This document shows, piece by piece, positions 8,243 through 17,512 of a stretch of 64,000 nucleotides of DNA. The DNA comes from Candidatus Endomicrobiellum agilis. GTDB lineage: Bacteria > Elusimicrobiota > Endomicrobiia > Endomicrobiales > Endomicrobiaceae. Under the pieces are notes generated by a model. It worked only from the letters and a program-made list of their open reading frames with translations, did no database searches and was not told where the DNA came from. The position numbers were made by a program, and so were the translations under genes. The DNA is taken from NCBI GenBank assembly GCA_020328155.1, contig JAIXMX010000003.1:1-64000 (forward strand), in the 5' to 3' direction. Each line of letters opens with the position of its first letter. Position 1 is the first letter of the stretch.

Positions 8243-8524
8243 ATGGCAAAGCTTAAAACAGGTAGGCATACATCTGCTCTTAAAGAAGCAAGAAAAACAA
8301 TAAAAAGAACTGCAAGGAATTCAGCAATAAAAAGCAAAATAAGAACTTCAGTAAAAAAAGTTGAAGAAGCCGTGAGAAATAAGGATGCAAAAGCTGCTCA
8401 AGAACAATTGACTGTAGTTTTCTCAGAATGGGATAAAGCAGCAAAAAAAGACGTAGTGCATTTTAAAGCGGCTTCAAATCAGAAAGCGAGACTATCTAAA
8501 CTCGTAGCAGGAATGGTAAGATAG
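8243..8524 (+). CDS. rpsT: Small ribosomal subunit protein bS20
   Basis: A 93-residue lysine- and arginine-rich helical protein (MAKLKTGRHTSALKEARK and so on) that binds 16S rRNA early in 30S assembly. A TTG at 8225 is in frame, but the ATG at 8243 follows a strong GAAGAGGAG ribosome binding site and gives the usual N-terminus. It has its own promoter upstream and a strong terminator downstream and converges on holA. Confidence 0.95.
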   Translation: MAKLKTGRHTSALKEARKTIKRTARNSAIKSKIRTSVKKVEEAVRNKDAKAAQEQLTVVFSEWDKAAKKDVVHFKAASNQKARLSKLVAGMVR

Positions 8525-8544
8525 TTTTCAATAAAATCTAAAAG

Positions 8545-8581
8545 ACACCGTTTTATTTTTTTGATAAAACAGTGTTTTTTT
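8545..8581 (+). terminator. Rho-independent terminator after rpsT
   Basis: ACACCGTTTTAT and ATAAAACAGTGT form a 12-bp stem with one wobble, followed by seven Ts. The A-rich flank on the other side may let it also stop minus-strand holA transcripts. Confidence 0.88.
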
Positions 8582-8632
8582 ATTCTTAGCACCAGGTATT
8601 TAAAAGTTAGTTAGCGTAAAGGATAAGAGTAC

Positions 8633-9652
8633 CTATTTGCATATAGATAATATAGTTTTCTCCAACGCTGATGTTGCGTCATTGCTTCCAGTTTTAATTG
8701 CAATATCGGCTTCTAGTATAATTTTTAGACTTTCTTTTAATGTTCTTGCACTGTGTTTTTTTAAATTTGTAAAAAAAGTTCCTGCATAAAAACTATGTAT
8801 TCTGAGTGTTGAGGCAGTTTCAACGGCGGATGTACCTTGTTCTTCAATCATACTTTTTGCGCTTAGCATTTTCCTTACAGCTAAAGAAATTGCAGAGAGA
8901 ATCATCATAGACTCTTCGCCTTCTTTTAAAAGTTTTTCCAAAACAAACATAGCCTTTTTTAAATCTCTCGCTTCTATGTTGGAAGACAAGGCGTATATAT
9001 CTGCTTCTTTTGTATATCCGCTAATTTTTTCTAAATCCTCTTGCATTATGTCTTTTTTATTTCTTCCCGCAAATAATGATAATTTTTCTATCTCATTTGA
9101 AATGTTCAGCAAATCATTGCCATTTTCTTCAATGATTCTTGAAATTACACCATATGAAACCGCTTTACCTTTTTTGGCAAATTCATTTTTTATAAATTCT
9201 TTTACCTCATTTTCATATTGCTTCCTGCAGTTTACAGAAATACAGTTTTCTGAAGCAATACATTCATTTATAAATTCTTTTCTTTTTACAACGGTTTCTT
9301 TCTTATAATTATCAATGTACAAGAGTATAAGACATGATGTTTCGATTATGTTTGATAAATATCCCGTAAGTCTCTGAGCATCAGTTGCTTTTATCTTATT
9401 GACATCTTTAACGATAACCATTCTCCTCTCGCTTAGAAAAGGAAGTGTTTGAAGAGCATTTAAAATGTCCTCTGCAGAAGATTCAGTGGCATAAAAAATC
9501 TCCTTGTTTAAATTATCTGCAGCGATAAGTTTTTCTATTTTATCAAGACACATATTTATAAGATAAGGTTCTTCGCCTGTAAATAAATAGGCAGGCGATA
9601 TTTTTTTGGAAGATACTAGCTTATTAAAATCCTGAACTTTTAAAATGGTCAT
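8633..9652 (-). CDS. holA: DNA polymerase III delta subunit
   Basis: Delta opens the sliding clamp within the clamp-loader complex. The 339-residue protein has the HolA layout: an N-terminal segment PAYLFTGEEPYLI with the degenerate nucleotide-binding region, LPFLSERRMVIVKDVNK near residue 70 (the clamp-binding region) and helical C-terminal domains. The length is normal for the family. It ends 51 bases from the rpsT terminator and is not tightly joined to lnt upstream (206-base gap without a visible gene). Confidence 0.85.
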   Translation of the reverse strand: MTILKVQDFNKLVSSKKISPAYLFTGEEPYLINMCLDKIEKLIAADNLNKEIFYATESSAEDILNALQTLPFLSERRMVIVKDVNKIKATDAQRLTGYLSNIIETSCLILLYIDNYKKETVVKRKEFINECIASENCISVNCRKQYENEVKEFIKNEFAKKGKAVSYGVISRIIEENGNDLLNISNEIEKLSLFAGRNKKDIMQEDLEKISGYTKEADIYALSSNIEARDLKKAMFVLEKLLKEGEESMMILSAISLAVRKMLSAKSMIEEQGTSAVETASTLRIHSFYAGTFFTNLKKHSARTLKESLKIILEADIAIKTGSNDATSALEKTILSICK

Positions 9653-9858
9653 AAAAGTATATTTGAGGTTTTTAACTTTTTTCGATTTATTGCATTTACT
9701 TCAGTCTTGACTCATAGTTTGCGATTTGTTGTTTTATTTCTAAATATAATACTTGAATGCAATTTCAGCGGATGTGCCAGTAAACTTATGCCTGTCAGCA
9801 ACTAAATGCGACACATACATATTCGCGTAGCAATGATAGAAGCACAGCGAAAACTATT

Positions 9859-11388
9859 TTAGCTTTTAGGGATTATTCGTTTACGCAGTTTAAAAAGTAT
9901 TAATAGCGCTAAAAGTAGTCCGGCACATGCACTTACGAATAAATCACCATATTTTGTATAAAAAGTTTTAAAATCATTTTGGAGAAATCTACCTGTAAGC
10001 AGAACATTTTGTGATGACGAGGTTTTTTCAACGATTACGCCTGATGCTTCAACTATGCCGGAAATCCCAGAATTCGCAGATACTATAACGGCTTTGCGAT
10101 TCTCAACTGCTCTGAATATGTTCATAATAAAATGCTGATGCGGCGCAGCGGTGTTAAAAAACCATGCATCGTTTGTATGATTTGTAAGAACTTTTGCTCC
10201 GGAAAGAACAAAGTTTCTTGAAATGTCCGGAAAGAAATTCTCGGAACATATAGTTGCTCCGGCGTATATTTGACCATTGTCAAAAATGTCCGTGTCTTCA
10301 CCTTTGGCAAAGTCTCCCATTTGGGTCAAAACACCAAAAAACTTTGAAAGCAGAGTTTTAAGCGGAATATATTCTCCAAAAAGCACTAGGTGATTTTTTT
10401 TATGCACCGCTTTATAATCACCACTGCTTTCGAAAGCCAAAGCAGCGTTAAATTGTCTATAATTTTCATTATATGGAGAACCGATAATATTGAAACTCCC
10501 CGTTGTCTTTACTATGTACTTTGTAATGTCATATAATTGTTTATCTTCGGGAATAAAACCTGGAAGCACAGCCTCTGGCCATATAACCAAATCGGGTTTA
10601 TTTTCAGCAATTTCAGAAGCATATTTTTTAAGATTAAATAAAATATCGTCTTTATAAAAATGATCCCATTTTTTATCCTGATCGATGTTGGGCTGTACAA
10701 TGGCAACAGTAAATTCCTGATCGCCGAAAAATCTAAACTTATAAGTTCTGACTGCTCCAAATATTGAAACCGTGATTATAAGTGCCAAAGCTGTATATAA
10801 ATATTTATTTCCTTTTTGCATTGAAATCCAAAAATAAAAACACAAATTGCAAAATATTATAAGAAAAGATACGCCGTACACGCCAGTAAACTCGGCTACT
10901 TGTATGATTTCAGTGAATTTAAATTGAGAATACCCAATAAGCATCCATGGGAAACCGGTTAAAAAATATGTTCTTATATACTCAAGCAGAACCCACATAC
11001 ATGCACTAAAAAGAATTAGAATAACGTTTGAATACGAATTATCTTGCAAAGTTTTGCGCAGAATGTTCTGTGAGAAATTTAGATATAAACACCATATCCC
11101 CCAGTACAACGCAAGATATATCCATAAAATACAAGCTGCTACTAATGCCTGTACATAAGAACCGGTATTGAACTGAAGCATCGGAACAAGCCAGTAAAGC
11201 CCTACCGCATTAAAAACAAATCCAGAAAGAAGTCCGTAAAAGAAAGAACCTTTTAATTCTGATCTGATTGTTACAAAAATAAGCGGAACAAATGCTATCC
11301 ACGCTAAGAAAAATAGATTTATTTTAGGAAATGCACAGACTGCCAATAACCCTGTTATTATGCAGAATATAATTTTTTTTAAATTCAT
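9859..11388 (-). CDS. lnt: Apolipoprotein N-acyltransferase
   Basis: Lnt adds the third acyl chain to lipoproteins in the inner membrane of diderm bacteria. The N-terminal half has about six membrane helices; the nitrilase-like periplasmic domain follows, with the catalytic triad visible as Glu in VIWPEAVLPG, Lys in KKNHLVLFGEYIP and Cys in ATICSENFF. A last helix lies near the C-terminus. At 509 residues it is a normal length. Its presence supports a true outer membrane with triacylated lipoproteins; LptC in this window is one candidate substrate. Confidence 0.94.
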   Translation of the reverse strand: MNLKKIIFCIITGLLAVCAFPKINLFFLAWIAFVPLIFVTIRSELKGSFFYGLLSGFVFNAVGLYWLVPMLQFNTGSYVQALVAACILWIYLALYWGIWCLYLNFSQNILRKTLQDNSYSNVILILFSACMWVLLEYIRTYFLTGFPWMLIGYSQFKFTEIIQVAEFTGVYGVSFLIIFCNLCFYFWISMQKGNKYLYTALALIITVSIFGAVRTYKFRFFGDQEFTVAIVQPNIDQDKKWDHFYKDDILFNLKKYASEIAENKPDLVIWPEAVLPGFIPEDKQLYDITKYIVKTTGSFNIIGSPYNENYRQFNAALAFESSGDYKAVHKKNHLVLFGEYIPLKTLLSKFFGVLTQMGDFAKGEDTDIFDNGQIYAGATICSENFFPDISRNFVLSGAKVLTNHTNDAWFFNTAAPHQHFIMNIFRAVENRKAVIVSANSGISGIVEASGVIVEKTSSSQNVLLTGRFLQNDFKTFYTKYGDLFVSACAGLLLALLILFKLRKRIIPKS

Positions 11389-11517
11389 ATATATTAAATT
11401 TTGTAAACTTCAGCTGTCATCTCAAGTGATACCTGAAGTAGCTCTTTAGCAATAAAACAATAAAATATTCAGTTCCATCAATCTGATAAATTTAAATTTT
11501 GGACATATAAATTGAGG

Positions 11518-11539
11518 ATATACAGTTGATATACAGTTG
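11518..11539. repeat. 11-bp tandem direct repeat
   Basis: ATATACAGTTG occurs twice back to back in the 250-base gap between secA and lnt. It could be an operator for lnt transcription or a chance slip duplication; there is no further support. Confidence 0.5.
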
Positions 11540-11638
11540 TTGTGTCTTCTGTCACATTATTATTGCAAGCTTGAAATGGAACTACTTTCAGCTTGTTTGT
11601 TTTTTAACGATTTAAATAAGGATAGACACTTTACGCGT

Positions 11639-14266
11639 TTACCTGCCGCAACATTTTTTATACTTTTTTCCGCTTCCACACGGGCAGGGAGCATTTCTTC
11701 CTATCTTATTTATATTTCCAGTTTTAATCTGCTTAATTTTACCGCCGTCATTCTTTGTAAAATCAGGACTTTTTTGGGGTAGATTTGAATCCTGTGGATT
11801 TATTATTACTTCTTGAGACTTTGTATCAATCTGAACTTTAAATGTATACTCTACCGTATTTTCCCTTATCCTTTTCATCATGGACTCGAACAAGGCAAAA
11901 GATTCTTTCTGGTATTCGATTTTCGGATCTTTCTGTGCATAAGCCCTAAATCCAATACAGCGTCTTAGCTGATCAAGTTCGTATAGATGATCCCGCCATG
12001 AAGAATCTATCATTTGCAAAAGCACCATTTTGTGCATACTGGACATTAATCCCAGCGCAATCTTTTCCTTTCTTTTTTCATATACTTCAAAAGCTTTTCC
12101 GGTAATATCGGATTGAACGAATTCTCTGGTTATATTATTCATTTCGTTCTTATTTTTAATTTCATATTTGATACCAAAAGTTCTAAGCAACCATGCTCCT
12201 ATGCTTATCCAATCCCATTCTTCCGCATATTTTCCGACAGTCCATTCAGTAATTTTTTCTTCTATTGATTCATTTATCATATCTTTAATTGTATTTGTTA
12301 TGTCTTCTCTGTCGAGAATCCTGTTTCTCAATCTGTAAACAGCTTCCCTCTGCTTATTCATGACATTGTCAAAATCTATAAGTTGTTTTCTTATGTCAAA
12401 ATTCATTCCCTCAACTTTCTTCTGAGCATTTTCTACAGCTTTTGATACCAATGTATGCTGTATATCTTCGCCTTCTTTTAAGCCTAGTTTTTTCATCATT
12501 ATAGATATTTTATCGGAACCAAAAAGACGCATAAGCTCGTCTTCCATAGAAAGGAAAAATCTTGAAGATCCCGGATCTCCTTGTCTGCCCGAGCGACCTC
12601 TCAACTGATTATCCACTCTTCGCGATTCGTGTCTTTCCGTGCCTATTATATGAAGTCCACCGTATTTTTTAACTTGTTCATTTTGAATTGCATCGCCTGC
12701 CCCAAGAATAATATCAGTTCCCCTGCCAGCCATATTTGTGGCTATTGTGACCGCACTTTTTGCACCTGCACCTGCGATAATTTGAGCTTCAAGTTCGTGA
12801 TACTTGGCATTTAAGACATGGTGTGGAATACCCTTTTTTCGAAGCATTGCCGCAATCTTCTCGGATTTTTCTATTGATCTTGTTCCCACGAGCACAGGCT
12901 GTCCTTTTTTCCATAAAGATTCAATTTCATTTACTATTGCGTTGTATTTTTCTTTTTCAGTTCTGTATATAACATCTGGGTAATCTTTTCTTATCATAGG
13001 ATTATTTGTCGGCACTTCAACTACACCGAGCTTATAGATTTCCCAAAATTCCTCAGACTCCGTCGACGCGGTTCCAGTCATGCCCGCGATTTTTTTATAC
13101 ATTCTGAAGAAATTCTGAAATGTTATTGTCGCAAGTGTTTGATTTTCCTCTGCAATTCTTAGATTTTCCTTCGCTTCAATCGCCTGATGAAGCCCGTCAG
13201 ACCATCTTCTCCCCGGCATAAGTCTTCCAGTAAATTCGTCGACAATGATAACCTCGCCGTTTTTCACTACGTACTCTACATCTTTACGGTACAAATTATG
13301 GGCTTTTATAGCCTGCGTTATGTGATGCACCCACTCAGACTGTAAATCATCGTAAATATTTTTTATTCCCAATATTTTTTCCGCTTTCTGAACGCCCTGT
13401 TCTGTTAGAACTGCCGAATGGTTTTTTTCATCGATGAGATAATCGTACCCTTCTGCCAAATCAATGTTGTCATACTTTGCCTTTATTTCTTCATTTTCTG
13501 TGATTTTTCTACCTTTAAGTCTAGGGATAATTCTGTCTGAAACGTAGTATTTGTCTGTTGACTGTTCGCCTGCACCTGAAATAATAAGAGGAGTTCTTGC
13601 TTCATCTATGAGAATTGAATCAACTTCATCTATAATCGCATAACTTAAAGGGCGAAGGACTCTGTCATCCTTCGCGATAACCATATTATCTCTTAAATAA
13701 TCAAAACCAAGCTCGTTATTTGTGACATAAGTTATGTCGCAGTTGTAGGCTATTCTTCTCTCTTCGGTTTTCGTTTCTTGCCCCACATTGCCTACTGTAA
13801 GTCCGAGTTTTTCATAGATTGGACTCATCCACTCTTTATCTCTTTTTGCAAGATAATCGTTGACTGTCACTATATGGACACCAGTCTGAGGTAAAGCATT
13901 GAGATAGGTGGCAAGCGTAGCGACTAAAGTTTTACCCTCTCCGGTTTTCATCTCGGCAATCTTGCCTTTATGAAGAATATATCCCCCTATGAGCTGCACA
14001 TCAAAATGCCTTAACCCTATTGTTCTTACCGAGGCTTCTCTGACGCATGCAAAAGCTTCGGGTAAAATATCATCTTGAGTTTCTCCTTTTGAGAGACGCT
14101 CTCTAAATTCAACGGTTTTTGCTTTCAACCCACTGTCTGTAAGTTTTTTTATAGAAATCTCAAAGGCATTAATTTGTTCAATTATCGGTTTTATAGCTTT
14201 TATATCTCTTTTGTTTTGGGATCCAAAAACCGCGCCTAAAATGCTTTTTAACATATCTTGATACAC
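11639..14266 (-). CDS. secA: Preprotein translocase ATPase SecA
   Basis: SecA drives protein export through SecYEG. Visible motifs are Walker A (MKTGEGKTLVATLATYL near residue 105), the DEAD-type segment AIIDEVDSILIDEARTP, the NBD2 motif TNMAGRGTDIILGAG and the C-terminal zinc-binding tail CPCGSGKKYKKCCG that contacts SecB or ribosomes. At 875 residues the length is typical. It has its own promoter upstream; no clear terminator follows. Confidence 0.97.
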   Translation of the reverse strand: MYQDMLKSILGAVFGSQNKRDIKAIKPIIEQINAFEISIKKLTDSGLKAKTVEFRERLSKGETQDDILPEAFACVREASVRTIGLRHFDVQLIGGYILHKGKIAEMKTGEGKTLVATLATYLNALPQTGVHIVTVNDYLAKRDKEWMSPIYEKLGLTVGNVGQETKTEERRIAYNCDITYVTNNELGFDYLRDNMVIAKDDRVLRPLSYAIIDEVDSILIDEARTPLIISGAGEQSTDKYYVSDRIIPRLKGRKITENEEIKAKYDNIDLAEGYDYLIDEKNHSAVLTEQGVQKAEKILGIKNIYDDLQSEWVHHITQAIKAHNLYRKDVEYVVKNGEVIIVDEFTGRLMPGRRWSDGLHQAIEAKENLRIAEENQTLATITFQNFFRMYKKIAGMTGTASTESEEFWEIYKLGVVEVPTNNPMIRKDYPDVIYRTEKEKYNAIVNEIESLWKKGQPVLVGTRSIEKSEKIAAMLRKKGIPHHVLNAKYHELEAQIIAGAGAKSAVTIATNMAGRGTDIILGAGDAIQNEQVKKYGGLHIIGTERHESRRVDNQLRGRSGRQGDPGSSRFFLSMEDELMRLFGSDKISIMMKKLGLKEGEDIQHTLVSKAVENAQKKVEGMNFDIRKQLIDFDNVMNKQREAVYRLRNRILDREDITNTIKDMINESIEEKITEWTVGKYAEEWDWISIGAWLLRTFGIKYEIKNKNEMNNITREFVQSDITGKAFEVYEKRKEKIALGLMSSMHKMVLLQMIDSSWRDHLYELDQLRRCIGFRAYAQKDPKIEYQKESFALFESMMKRIRENTVEYTFKVQIDTKSQEVIINPQDSNLPQKSPDFTKNDGGKIKQIKTGNINKIGRNAPCPCGSGKKYKKCCGR

Positions 14267-14294
14267 CCTTTATTAATAATTGCTTATTTCGTTG

Positions 14295-14324
14295 ATTATA
14301 TAATTTATTTGACTGCTTTTACAA
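14295..14324 (-). promoter_or_regulatory. Promoter of secA
   Basis: On the minus strand, TTGTAA (14319-14324), an 18-base spacer and TATAAT (14295-14300), about 30 bases before the secA ATG. Confidence 0.5.
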
Positions 14325-14443
14325 TTTACCGATATACAGGTTTTACAATATTGAGATTGCAGGTTTTGCCGTTGCGAAATCCTCTGTAGGTAATAGCCGG
14401 AGATAATTTAAATTTTTTATTTTTTACTTTGTAGCGCTTTATC

Positions 14444-15571
14444 CTATGCTATAAATTTTGAAATGATTTGATTAAAAACGAAAACATATTCTTTGGCAAG
14501 TTTTATTTTGCCGTTTTTCATTTTCAGCAAATTGTTCTTCAAACATTCCGATAACGCGTTATGGTGTTTAGGATTGTTAAAAAAATTAATATCTATTCCT
14601 TCGTTTAAAAGCCTTAGTCCGAGCATAATAGTTTCTGTTTTATAAAGTTTATCACATATATACTCATTTTCTATTTTCAAAAGTGACAAATTGTCGTGTC
14701 GTTTGGAACAATATTCTTTCTTTTCTTGCAATAACAAACACAACTCAATATATTTTTCAATATTTTCAGTGTTTTTATATCTTCTTTTTTCCAAATATCC
14801 TGCAGCTCCAGCACCAAGACCTATGTATTCAAGATTGCGCCAGTAATTTGTATTGTGAACAGATTCTTTTTCTTTTTTAGACCAGTTCGAAATTTCATAA
14901 TGACTGTATCCGTTATTTGCCAATATCTCTGTAGTTTCGTCGTACATATCTCTTTGAATATCATCGTCTGTAATTATGTCGTTTTTGTAAAAAGGAGTGC
15001 TTTCTTCTATTGATAATGGATAAAGAGACAAATGTTCGCTTTTAAAGAGCAAAGTTCTTTTCAGAATTTGTTCCCAGTCTTTTAATGTCTGATTTGGCAG
15101 ACCGTATATTAAATCAATGTTGATATTGTCAAAACCTTCTTTTCTTGCCGCATTGTAAACATCGCAAAAATTTTTAAAATCGTGTATTCTTCCCAAAAAT
15201 TTAAGAGGTTTATCTTCAACGGACTGAAGTCCTATACTTAATCTAGTTACTCCAAATTGTTTGAGAAGACACAATTTTTCTTTTGAAACCGATTCGGGAT
15301 TTGCCTCGAATGTGAATTCTTGTATTGCCGACAAATTGAAAATAGCATTTAACGCTTGTAAAAGTTTTTGTATTTGTTTTAAAGATAGTACTGATGGTGT
15401 TCCGCCTCCGACATATATTGAAACTATTTTTTCATTTTTAAATTGTTCTGCGTGTTTTATTAAAGCATCGATATATTTATCTGCCAAACCAGCATCATAT
15501 TTTACCGAAAAAAAACTGCAATAAGGACATTTTTGTTTACAGAATGGAATATGTACGTATAAACCTAGCAT
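14444..15571 (-). CDS. hemW: HemW-like radical SAM protein
   Basis: It begins MLGLYVHIPFCKQKCPYCSF, the HemW/HemN-type motif with CxxxCxxC for the 4Fe-4S cluster. A longer frame reaches 15646, but the extra 25 residues precede the conserved start, so I use 15571 although no strong ribosome binding site is seen. The 375-residue length, the IYVGGGTPS motif and the HemW-like C-terminal region (YEISNWSK, NYWRNLEYIGLGAGA) support HemW, a heme chaperone or heme-insertion protein, rather than HemN, the coproporphyrinogen dehydrogenase. No other heme gene is nearby, so its actual substrate is uncertain. Confidence 0.85.
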   Translation of the reverse strand: MLGLYVHIPFCKQKCPYCSFFSVKYDAGLADKYIDALIKHAEQFKNEKIVSIYVGGGTPSVLSLKQIQKLLQALNAIFNLSAIQEFTFEANPESVSKEKLCLLKQFGVTRLSIGLQSVEDKPLKFLGRIHDFKNFCDVYNAARKEGFDNINIDLIYGLPNQTLKDWEQILKRTLLFKSEHLSLYPLSIEESTPFYKNDIITDDDIQRDMYDETTEILANNGYSHYEISNWSKKEKESVHNTNYWRNLEYIGLGAGAAGYLEKRRYKNTENIEKYIELCLLLQEKKEYCSKRHDNLSLLKIENEYICDKLYKTETIMLGLRLLNEGIDINFFNNPKHHNALSECLKNNLLKMKNGKIKLAKEYVFVFNQIISKFIA

Positions 15572-15624
15572 ATCAAAAGCTATTTTTCTGTTCCCGTATA
15601 TAGTCGAGCTTAAACCAGCGTTAT

Positions 15625-15894
15625 TCAGTGTCCCGCCAGTAAACAAATATTTCCAGCGCCTTTATTTCTTTTACGGTTTTTAACAAATCTGGCATAATGT
15701 TCATAAGCTGCTCTTTTATTGTTCATTCGCACCCTTAGTTTGCCTTTAGCGGATGACAAAGAAACAGCTGCCTCGACTGGAGTGAGTTCAGTCATGTAAA
15801 ATATCTTTTCCTTCGGAAGTGGTTCTATGGTGTGGTTGTCTTTTCGCTGAAACAGCACGCCGTTCTTACCGCCGCAATAACAAAGCCAACCCAA
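15625..15894 (-). CDS. Unrecognised ORF with foreign base composition
   Basis: A clean frame lies between hemW and the stomatin-like gene, with TTG at 15894 as the first usable start; the same frame stays open upstream to about 15963 without a start codon. The product, up to about 113 residues, has a possible metal-binding motif (WLCYCGGKNG), an acidic middle (EKIFYMTELTPVEAAV) and a strongly basic end (RFVKNRKRNKGAG). I do not recognise the family. The DNA is richer in G and C than its neighbours, and the missing start suggests a fragment of a transferred gene rather than a working one. Confidence 0.35.
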   Translation of the reverse strand: MGWLCYCGGKNGVLFQRKDNHTIEPLPKEKIFYMTELTPVEAAVSLSSAKGKLRVRMNNKRAAYEHYARFVKNRKRNKGAGNICLLAGH

Positions 15895-16056
15895 ATGACT
15901 CTCTATGCAACCCGTTATTTCTTCTCCTAGAAGAGAGGTATCACGAGAAAGTTCTCTTTTAAAGTATTTCTTGTCTTATTATCTTTTGTAGCGCATGCAC
16001 AAAAGGAACAAAAATAAGATAAAGTGGTTTGAACATCTTTTGCTTGAGTAACAGGG

Positions 16057-16983
16057 TTACCCGGTGAATTTTGTTTTTGTCAGTTTAGATGTGTCTTTAA
16101 ACAATTCCGCTATACCACCTATTGAAGCTGTGACACCGGCAGTTTCTAAAGGCAGGAAAATTTTGGTTGCCTGTCCGTCGGCAACTTTACCAAGTGCTTC
16201 GAGATACTTAATAGCAATAAGGTCATTGGTCGGTTTACCTTCGTGTATGGCATTATAAACTACTTCAATTTTATATTTTTCAGCTTCCGCAACTTTTCTT
16301 ATTGCTTCAGCTTCGCCAGTAGCTTCTAAAACCTGTTTTTCTTTTACAGCTTCTGCATCAAGGATGACAGCCTGTTTTGCGCCTTCCGCTTTAAGAATTG
16401 CAGCTTGTCTTAAGCCTTCGGCTTCTAAAATATTTGCTCTTTTTTCTCTTTCGGCTTTCATCTGTTTTGACATGGCGTCGGTAATGTCTCTGGGAGGATC
16501 AATTTTTTGTATTTCAACCCTTGTAACTTTTACGCCCCATTTATCTGTAGCTTCATCCATTACAACTCTCAGCTGAGTATTAATTTTCTCTCTTGATGTA
16601 AGAGTGCTGTCCAATTCCATATCGCCAATTACATTTCTCAAATTTGTTTGTGCAAGTTTTAAAGCGGCAATTGCAAAGTTTTCAATATTATAAACTACTT
16701 TTACGGGATCTGTAACCTGAAAATAAATGATGGCATCCACAATTACGGAAACATTGTCTTTTGTAATAACACTTTGCGGAGGGACATCAATAACGCGCTC
16801 TCTCATATCAACTCTCAACATTCTCTGAAATATTGGAATAATAATATTTGCTCCAGAAGCTTTTGTACCTGTATATTTGCCTAAGGTTTCAACAAGTCCC
16901 TTTTCGTATTGTCTTACTATCTTTACAGAATTCGCTATAAAAATAACTATAAAAGCTAAAACTGCCCAAATAAGCACTGACAT
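16057..16983 (-). CDS. SPFH/Band 7 (stomatin-like) membrane protein
   Basis: One N-terminal membrane helix (VLIWAVLAFIVIFIANSV) is followed by a Band 7 domain (KGLVETLGKY, residues 25-200) and a long alanine- and glutamate-rich coiled coil (ILKAEGAKQAVILDAEAV). The family forms cage-like membrane assemblies that hold proteases such as FtsH. The ATG at 16983 follows GGAGGG; an in-frame GTG at 16995 overlaps that ribosome binding site and is rejected. It lies downstream of an NfeD-type gene, the standard stomatin operon partner. Confidence 0.9.
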   Translation of the reverse strand: MSVLIWAVLAFIVIFIANSVKIVRQYEKGLVETLGKYTGTKASGANIIIPIFQRMLRVDMRERVIDVPPQSVITKDNVSVIVDAIIYFQVTDPVKVVYNIENFAIAALKLAQTNLRNVIGDMELDSTLTSREKINTQLRVVMDEATDKWGVKVTRVEIQKIDPPRDITDAMSKQMKAEREKRANILEAEGLRQAAILKAEGAKQAVILDAEAVKEKQVLEATGEAEAIRKVAEAEKYKIEVVYNAIHEGKPTNDLIAIKYLEALGKVADGQATKIFLPLETAGVTASIGGIAELFKDTSKLTKTKFTG

Positions 16984-17092
16984 TCTGCCCTCCACTTTTA
17001 TTTATATTATGCTATATTTTTTAAACTAAGTGAAAATATTTCTCCTAAGTCCTCAAGATGCTTTGAACTCTCAAAAGCGATATTTTTTCATG

Positions 17093-17512
17093 TCATTTTT
17101 CAACTGTAAGAGTTGTTCCGTCTATCTTTTTTATTTTTACTATTTCACCTACTTCAAGTTCAACATCAGATTCAGCTCTCCATATTTCGCTTAAAACTTT
17201 TACAAAACCGATTTTTGAAGGTGTTATCCTTTCAGTAACTACGGCTACCATTCCTATAAGGACGTCAATATTTGAATTTACAGTTTCGGATTTATTTATC
17301 ATTTTTTTAAATATCGGTCTTATAAGATATAGAGATAATATGGAAGTAACTATAAAAATAACAAACCCGATCCAACTTGAAATGCCAAAATAAGCTGCCA
17401 ATGCTGCAAAAACAGAACCTACTGCAAGGCAGATGAAGAAAAAAATCGACGGCGTTGCTATTTCAAAAATTATAAGAACAACCGCAATTATAAGCCAAGA
17501 AGTCCAAGTCAT
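17093..17512 (-). CDS. NfeD-like membrane protein
   Basis: A 139-residue short NfeD: three or four hydrophobic helices (residues 5-75) and a C-terminal OB-fold (VELEVGEIVKIKKIDG). It is the partner of the adjacent stomatin-like protein and is thought to help membrane quality control. The ATG at 17512 follows GGAGG with good spacing; the TTG at 17524 is inside that site. It overlaps the lepB stop by four bases (ATGA). Confidence 0.87.
   Translation of the reverse strand: MTWTSWLIIAVVLIIFEIATPSIFFFICLAVGSVFAALAAYFGISSWIGFVIFIVTSILSLYLIRPIFKKMINKSETVNSNIDVLIGMVAVVTERITPSKIGFVKVLSEIWRAESDVELEVGEIVKIKKIDGTTLTVEK

Noticed and set aside
14319..14330. Possible tRNA or other RNA gene in intergenic regions
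   Set aside because: I scanned the gaps for T-loop patterns (GTTCGAnnC) and paired acceptor ends and found none in a tRNA layout.
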